Below, piece by piece: positions 59,783-64,000 of a stretch of DNA of 64,000 nt (position 1 is its first letter; each line of letters starts with the position of its first letter). This DNA comes from Thermus sediminis (GTDB taxonomy: Bacteria; Deinococcota; Deinococci; Deinococcales; Thermaceae). The stretch spans positions 1,302,001-1,366,000 of the forward strand of contig NZ_QURO01000004.1 of NCBI RefSeq assembly GCF_003426945.1. Direction: 5' to 3'. Below the pieces are notes generated by a model, which saw nothing but the letters and a program-made list of their open reading frames with translations, was not told the origin of the DNA and did no database searches. A program made the translations under genes and the position numbers.

Positions 59783-60202
59783 ATGAGGCGCCTCCTTCCC
59801 ATCTTCCTCCTTTTCCTCCCCGCCTGGGGCCAGGTGGTGGCGGAGCCAGGCTGGGTGCGCCTGTTGCCTCCGGTGGTGCGGGACACCGCAGCCTACCTCA
59901 CCCTGGAGAACCGGGGGAGGACCGCGGTAAGGCTCCTTGGGGCCGAAACGGAGGTGGCGGAGCGGGTCTCCTTGCACCGGGATCACAGGGAGCACAGGGG
60001 GGGGCATACCGTGCTGGGCATGCGCCCCCTGCCCTACGTGGAGATCCCTCCGGGGGGCCGGGTGGCCTTCAGGCCCGGGGGGTACCACCTGATGCTAGAA
60101 GGGCTAAAGCGGCCCCTGAAGGCGGGGGAGAGGGTGGAGATCGCCCTCCTTTTCCAGGGGGGCCTGAAGCTTAAGGTAACCCTGCCTGTGGAGATGCGAT
60201 GA
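59783..60202 (+). CDS. PCuAC-type periplasmic copper chaperone
   Basis: 139 residues with signal peptide (PIFLLFLPAWG). PCuAC proteins hold Cu(I) with H-(M)-x10-M-x21-H-x-M and load the CuA site of cytochrome oxidase, together with SCO. Here H68, M80, H102 and M104 fit, but the first Met is Arg and three more His surround it (H65, H71, H75). The start ATG has TAGACT seven bases upstream. SCO follows with a 4-base overlap. Confidence 0.85.
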   Translation: MRRLLPIFLLFLPAWGQVVAEPGWVRLLPPVVRDTAAYLTLENRGRTAVRLLGAETEVAERVSLHRDHREHRGGHTVLGMRPLPYVEIPPGGRVAFRPGGYHLMLEGLKRPLKAGERVEIALLFQGGLKLKVTLPVEMR

Positions 60203-60783
60203 GACGCTTTTTCCCGGTCCTTTTGGTCTTGGGGCTCCTCGCCTTGGGCTACTTTCTCCTGCCCAAGGGCCCCCACAGCTTCTTCGGCACCCGGCTCCTC
60301 AACCCCAGGCCCGTGGACTTTGTCCTGGAGGGGCCCAAGGGCCCCGTGCGCCTGGCGGACCTCCAGGAGGAGTTGGTCCTCATCTTCTTCGGATTCGTGC
60401 GTTGCCCGGACGTCTGCCCCACCACCATGCTGGCCCTCAGGCGGGCCTACGAGGCCCTTTCCCCCAGGGAGCGGGCCCGGGTCCAGGTGATCTTCATCAG
60501 CGTGGACCCCGACCGGGATCCCCCCCACATCGCCGACGAGTACGCCAAAGCCTTCCATCCCGACTTCCTGGGCCTTACGGGGAGCCCGGAGGCGGTCCGG
60601 GAGGTGGCCCGGAGTTTCGGGGTCTACTACCAGAAGACCCAGTTCCGGAGCCCCGAAGACTACCTGGTGGACCACACGGCCACCACCTTTGTGGTTCATG
60701 GGGGGAGGCTGGTGCTCCTCTTCAGCCCCGACAAGGTGGAGGCCACGGAGAGGGTGGTAGCGGACCTCCGCGCCCTCCTGTAG
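60199..60783 (+). CDS. SCO1/SenC copper protein
   Basis: 194 residues, anchored by one N-terminal helix (PVLLVLGLLALGYFLL). Thioredoxin fold with the copper motif RCPDVCPT (C69, C73) and the distant His in VDHTATTF. It works with PCuAC on the CuA centre; overlap of 4 bases supports joint translation. Oxidase genes are not in the window. Confidence 0.92.
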   Translation: MRRFFPVLLVLGLLALGYFLLPKGPHSFFGTRLLNPRPVDFVLEGPKGPVRLADLQEELVLIFFGFVRCPDVCPTTMLALRRAYEALSPRERARVQVIFISVDPDRDPPHIADEYAKAFHPDFLGLTGSPEAVREVARSFGVYYQKTQFRSPEDYLVDHTATTFVVHGGRLVLLFSPDKVEATERVVADLRALL

Positions 60784-60795
60784 CCTGGAGGCTAG

Positions 60796-61040
60796 ATGGA
60801 CTCCAAGGGGCTTGGGGAGAGGGGCGAGGAGGTGGCCCGATCGCTGGCCCAAGAGGCGGTTCAAGAAAGGGCGGCTAGCCCGATGCGGTGGAGAAGCGCC
60901 TGGAGGAGGCCAGGGGCCGCCCGGTGGAGCTGGACAAGGATGGCATTCCCGACGGGCTGAACAGGGTTTCCCAAGCCGCAGCTGCCAAGGCCAAGGGGGC
61001 GCCCCCCAAGGGACGCCCGAGCAGGGGCCAAGGGGCCTAG
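60796..61040 (+). CDS. Small protein of unknown function, frameshifted
   Basis: ATG at 60796 with GGAGG five bases upstream opens MDSKGLGERGEEVARSLAQE. Beyond ~60880 the natural continuation (VEKRLEEARGRPVELDKDG) is in another frame, which one added C would join, giving ~80 residues that end at 61040. Helical, charged, no family recognised. It may be a decayed gene next to the ZIP remnant or a base-call error. Confidence 0.45.
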
Positions 61041-61056
61041 GCGGCTGTCCATGGCC

Positions 61057-61676
61057 TTACTCCACCGTCCCGAAGGTGGATACGTCCCCGTTGCCCTCCC
61101 CCTGGCTTTCAGGAATGACCCCCTTTAGGGCCACGAAGACCATGGCCCCTGCGGCGAAGGCCATGGGGTAGGGGAGGAGGGCGGCACCCGGGTTACCCAA
61201 AGCCCTCCCTGGACTGCGCCGATGGGCCCCACGATGGGGGGGAGCTACCCGTAAAACCGGGCCGGGCCTGCCCTTACCCCTGCCCGCTTCAAGGGCCAGG
61301 CCACCGCCAAGCCCTTGGGGGTGTTGTGCAGGGTGATGGCCAGGACCTGCAGGGTAGCGCGCCGCCAGGGAACGCGCGTCCCCTCCCTGGCCTCCATGGG
61401 AAACCCCAGGTGCAGGTGGGGAAGGAGGTGGTCCAAAAGCCTCATGGTTACGCCCCCTGCCAGAGGCCCGACCGCAGCGGGAACCCAGGGGAGTCTGCAT
61501 TCCGGGGACCAGGGGGGAGAAGGCGCAGAAAGCATCACCCCGGCGGTGGAGCCCAGCATCCCGTCCATGGGCTTGCGGCTAGGCTCCTGGGTGAGGGAAG
61601 CGATGGCCGCCCCTAAGGCGGTGAACCCCCGGGCCAGGAGGCCGCCCAGAAGGGTGTAGGGCGGGGGATCTTCCAC
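61057..61676 (-). pseudogene. Decayed ZIP-family metal transporter
   Basis: Pieces of a ZIP (Zn/Fe/Mn) permease are found in two frames. The first (GTG at 61676) has LLGSTAGVML and LLDHLLPHLHLG and the metal helix as HNTPKGLAV, where HNxPEG is expected, and stops at ~61245. The second frame carries PYPMAFAAGAMVFVALKGVIPES and stops early at 61057, lacking the last helices. The second metal helix is gone. More than one lesion is present, so this is a true pseudogene. A palindromic operator still precedes it. Confidence 0.75.
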
Positions 61677-61683
61677 GGCGGGT

Positions 61684-61701
61684 ATTTAGGCAAGCCTAAA
61701 T
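61684..61701. promoter_or_regulatory. DtxR/MntR-type palindromic operator
   Basis: ATTTAGGC-AA-GCCTAAAT is a perfect 8-bp inverted repeat of the DtxR/IdeR/MntR type. It overlaps the -10 (TAAATA, 61688-61683, minus) of the ZIP remnant. It is ~40 bases upstream of prfA, whose promoter could also feel it. Confidence 0.65.
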
Positions 61702-61740
61702 CCTCCGTCAAGCCCCCCATGGAGTATCCTGGGATCAGGT

Positions 61741-62805
61741 ATGCTGGACAAGCTTTTGCGCTTGGAGGAGGAGTACCGTGAGCTGGAGGCGCTGCTCGCT
61801 GACCCGGAGGTCCTAAAGGACCCGAAGCGCTACCAGGCCCTTTCCCGGCGCTATGCCGAGATGGGGGAGGTCATCGCCCTCATCCGGGAGTACCGCAAGG
61901 TGCTCCAGGACCTGGAAGGGGTGGAAAGCCTCCTCGAGGACCCCGAGCTCCGCGAGGTGGCCAAGGCGGAGAAGGCCGAGCTGGAGGTCCGCAAGAAGGA
62001 GCTGGAGAAGGAACTGGAGCGCCACCTTCTGCCCAAGGACCCCATGGACGAGCGGGACGCCATCCTGGAGATCCGGGCCGGCACCGGCGGGGAGGAGGCC
62101 GCCCTCTTCGCCCGGGACCTCCTGGAGATGTACCTGCGCTTTGCCGAAGAGATGGGCTTTGAGACGGAGCTTCTGGACTCCAACCCCACGGACCTGGGGG
62201 GATTTTCCAAGGTGGTCTTTGAGGTGCGGGGCCCCGGGGCCTACGGCACCTTCAAGTACGAGAGCGGGGTCCACCGGGTACAGCGGGTCCCAGCCACGGA
62301 GACCCAGGGGCGCATCCACACCTCCACGGCCACGGTGGCCGTTCTGCCCAGGGCGGAGGAGGCCGACTTCCAGCTCAACATGGACGAGGTCCGCATCGAC
62401 GTGATGCGGGCCTCGGGGCCTGGGGGCCAGGGGGTGAACACCACGGACTCCGCCGTGCGGGTGGTCCACCTGCCCACGGGCATCATGGTTACCTGCCAGG
62501 ACTCAAGGAGCCAGATCAAAAATCGGGAGAAGGCCCTCATGATCCTCCGTAGCCGTCTCCTAGAGATGAAGCGGGCCGAGGAGGCGGAGAGGCTCCGCAA
62601 GACCCGACTCGCCCAGATCGGCACCGGGGAGCGCTCGGAGAAGATCCGCACGTACAACTTTCCCCAGTCCCGGGTCACGGACCACCGCATCGGCTTCACC
62701 ACCCACGACCTGGAAGGCGTCCTCTTGGGCAAGCTCCAGCCCCTTCTGGAGGCCCTGAAGCGGGCTGACCAGGAGCGCCAGCTGGAGGCCATGGCGGAAG
62801 CGTGA
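61741..62805 (+). CDS. prfA: Peptide chain release factor 1
   Basis: Ends translation at UAA and UAG. 354 residues; the stop-codon tripeptide PAT (184-186) is that of RF1 and the catalytic GGQ is at 228-230 in [10 protein letters not shown]. The sequence [25 protein letters not shown] is conserved in RFs. The Nudix gene follows with a TGATG overlap. Confidence 0.97.
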   Translation: MLDKLLRLEEEYRELEALLADPEVLKDPKRYQALSRRYAEMGEVIALIREYRKVLQDLEGVESLLEDPELREVAKAEKAELEVRKKELEKELERHLLPKDPMDERDAILEIRAGTGGEEAALFARDLLEMYLRFAEEMGFETELLDSNPTDLGGFSKVVFEVRGPGAYGTFKYESGVHRVQRVPATETQGRIHTSTATVAVLPRAEEADFQLNMDEVRIDVMRASGPGGQGVNTTDSAVRVVHLPTGIMVTCQDSRSQIKNREKALMILRSRLLEMKRAEEAERLRKTRLAQIGTGERSEKIRTYNFPQSRVTDHRIGFTTHDLEGVLLGKLQPLLEALKRADQERQLEAMAEA

Positions 62806-63272
62806 TGCGCCGGGAGATCCTGGTGGTGGCGGCCATCCTCCTGGACCGCCAGGGGCGGGTCCTCCTGGTGGGGAACGATTGGGGGCGGAAGGGCCTGGTG
62901 CGCTACACCCTCCCCGGGGGCACGGTGGAACCCGGGGAGACGGTCCCGGAGGCCTTGGTGCGGGAGGTGCGGGAGGAGACGGGCCTAAGGGTGAAGGCCA
63001 TTGAACACCTGGCCTATGTGATCCAGGTGGAGGACCGCCGCAGGAACGAGCGCACCCTCGCCTTGGCCTTTAGGGCCAGCTACGAGGGGCTCCTGAACCC
63101 GAGAGACCCCGACGGCCACATCGTGGAGGCCCGCTTCTTCACCCCACAGGAGGTGGCGGCCAGGCTTTCTAGCCACCGCCCCCTGCAAGAGCCCTTGCTG
63201 GACTACCTTCGGGGGGAAAGGGGCCGCTTCTACGCCTATCCCGGGTGGGGTGCCGAGGGGACGCGGGTCTAG
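62805..63272 (+). CDS. Nudix hydrolase
   Basis: 155 residues. The complete Nudix box starts at GGTVEPGE and ends with REVREETG (38-60). The rest is short, as in ADP-ribose or 8-oxo-dGTP pyrophosphatases; the substrate is open. The ATG overlaps the prfA stop, so it is co-translated. Its stop overlaps the convergent zinc-ribbon gene by 4 bases. Confidence 0.88.
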   Translation: MRREILVVAAILLDRQGRVLLVGNDWGRKGLVRYTLPGGTVEPGETVPEALVREVREETGLRVKAIEHLAYVIQVEDRRRNERTLALAFRASYEGLLNPRDPDGHIVEARFFTPQEVAARLSSHRPLQEPLLDYLRGERGRFYAYPGWGAEGTRV

Positions 63273-63934
63273 GGGCCAAGTTTGCGCTTCAGATAGGCCA
63301 TGAGCTCCTCCAGGGCTTTGCGGAGGGCCCTTTGCTCCTCGGCCAGGGCCTCGAGGGGGTCCTTGGGGAGGTCCAGGCCGGAGAAGGTCTTGAAGAGCAG
63401 GGTGGCGTTGCCGCACCGGGGGCAGGCGATGCCCTCGGGACGGACCGAGGGGGCGTAGAAGATCCGGGTGCTGCACCGGGGGCAGAGGAGGTACTTGGCC
63501 CCCAGGGCTTCTCCCCTGCGCACCTCTTGGGCCAGCTCCAGGGCTTCCTCGCGGGGAAAGCCCAGGAAGTGGTCTTCCCCTACCTTGATGGGGCCTGGGC
63601 TCTCCTCGGTAACCTTGAGGTCGCCCAGCCTGCCCTCGGGGACCTCCCAGGCGGAGCCATTCCAGCGAAAGTGGCGCAGGTGCTTCCTCCCTTCCTGGTC
63701 CTCGATCTCCACGATGAGCTGGAGCTTGGGGTCCTTGGGGTAGTAGTAAAAACGTACTGCCTGGACTCCAGAAAGGGCCTGGTTGCGGGGAAGGGTGTAG
63801 GCCAGGGGTCCCTCCCCCCGGGCGGGGTAGCCCACCAGGCGCTCCAGGTCATAGATGGTGAGGCCGGGGCGCTTTGCATCTCCATAGAGGAGGCGCTCCA
63901 AATACTTGAAGGCGGCCTCCAAACCTTGGTCCAT
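63269..63934 (-). CDS. Zinc-ribbon protein of unknown function
   Basis: 221 residues. The middle is mixed beta; from ~150 a zinc ribbon with [11 protein letters not shown] and IACPRCGN (four cysteines) follows, then a helical tail. No family recognised; the ribbon suggests nucleic-acid or protein contact. ATG with TAAACT six bases upstream (63941-63946). Confidence 0.75.
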   Translation of the reverse strand: MDQGLEAAFKYLERLLYGDAKRPGLTIYDLERLVGYPARGEGPLAYTLPRNQALSGVQAVRFYYYPKDPKLQLIVEIEDQEGRKHLRHFRWNGSAWEVPEGRLGDLKVTEESPGPIKVGEDHFLGFPREEALELAQEVRRGEALGAKYLLCPRCSTRIFYAPSVRPEGIACPRCGNATLLFKTFSGLDLPKDPLEALAEEQRALRKALEELMAYLKRKLGP

Positions 63935-63944
63935 AGCAAAAGTT

Positions 63945-63969
63945 TACCCTGGGAGAGGCTCCCAGGGTA
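63945..63969. promoter_or_regulatory. Perfect palindrome upstream of the zinc-ribbon gene
   Basis: TACCCTGGGAG and CTCCCAGGGTA form a perfect 11-bp inverted repeat with a 3-base centre, just before the -10 of the minus-strand gene. It may be an operator or the terminator hairpin of a gene beyond the right edge. Nothing else can be read in the last 31 bases. Confidence 0.5.
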
Positions 63970-64000
63970 GTTGAGCTAAGGCTTAGGGCCAGGCCACGCA

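Overview
The window is very GC-rich, with strong G/C at third codon positions, compact genes and many GTG or TTG starts. About two dozen genes have a -10 hexamer only 5-9 bases before the start codon, which fits leaderless transcription. With the dnaX A9 slippage run and the protein sequences themselves, this points to Thermus (Deinococcota). The species cannot be fixed by eye. I saw no rRNA, tRNA, CRISPR array or intact insertion sequence. No stretch over 300 bases lacks a gene or gene remnant.

Layout. 1-4.4 kb: phosphate uptake operon pstSCAB (minus strand) followed by an MFS gene cut by the edge; a Pho-box-like operator lies inside the end of mnmA. 4.4-9 kb: mnmA, a DUF1385 membrane protein, leucyl aminopeptidase, a Fur regulator and an FtsB/DivIC-like protein. 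9-16.7 kb: LysR regulator, pyruvate dehydrogenase E1 and E2, hemC, a second Fur regulator, folC. 16.7-22 kb: a SARP/BTAD-TPR regulator followed by a 19-codon ORF, a subtilase lipoprotein, a LamG-like lipoprotein and a third surface lipoprotein, with 11-bp direct repeats before two of the units. 22-32.5 kb: aminotransferase, MoaB-like protein, M28 peptidase, GNAT, anion permease, amidase, molybdopterin oxidoreductase, carboxylesterase, RNase HII, small lipoprotein.

32.6-37 kb: TRAP transporter split into convergent dctP and dctQM, then an MFS gene. 37-42 kb: folP-folB, a NYN-domain protein behind a structured leader, ndk, PP2C phosphatase, rtcB. 42-50.4 kb: a phosphodiester glycosidase-like protein, a Gly/Pro-rich membrane protein, a NifX-like protein, moaC, a FAD oxidoreductase, 2-oxoacid:ferredoxin oxidoreductase korAB, an HD protein and a CsoR-family regulator. 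50.4-54.8 kb: dnaX, an unknown gene with argB, PfpI, Nudix and mazG. 54.8-60.8 kb: a nos-type copper maturation cluster (nosD, nosF, two nosL, a His-starting periplasmic protein, nosY) without nosZ, divergent from PCuAC and SCO. 60.8-64 kb: a broken small gene, a decayed ZIP transporter with an intact-looking DtxR-type operator, prfA, a Nudix hydrolase and a zinc-ribbon protein.

The main points of interest are the SARP-centred surface-protein module with helical-phased operators, three divergent gene pairs whose start codons are all exactly 20 bp apart and share one overlapping -10, and a roughly 100-bp dispersed hairpin repeat sitting between genes of the same direction. Four genes, including essential dnaX, read in frame only if one G/C base is added, so at least some of these breaks are probably base-calling errors.
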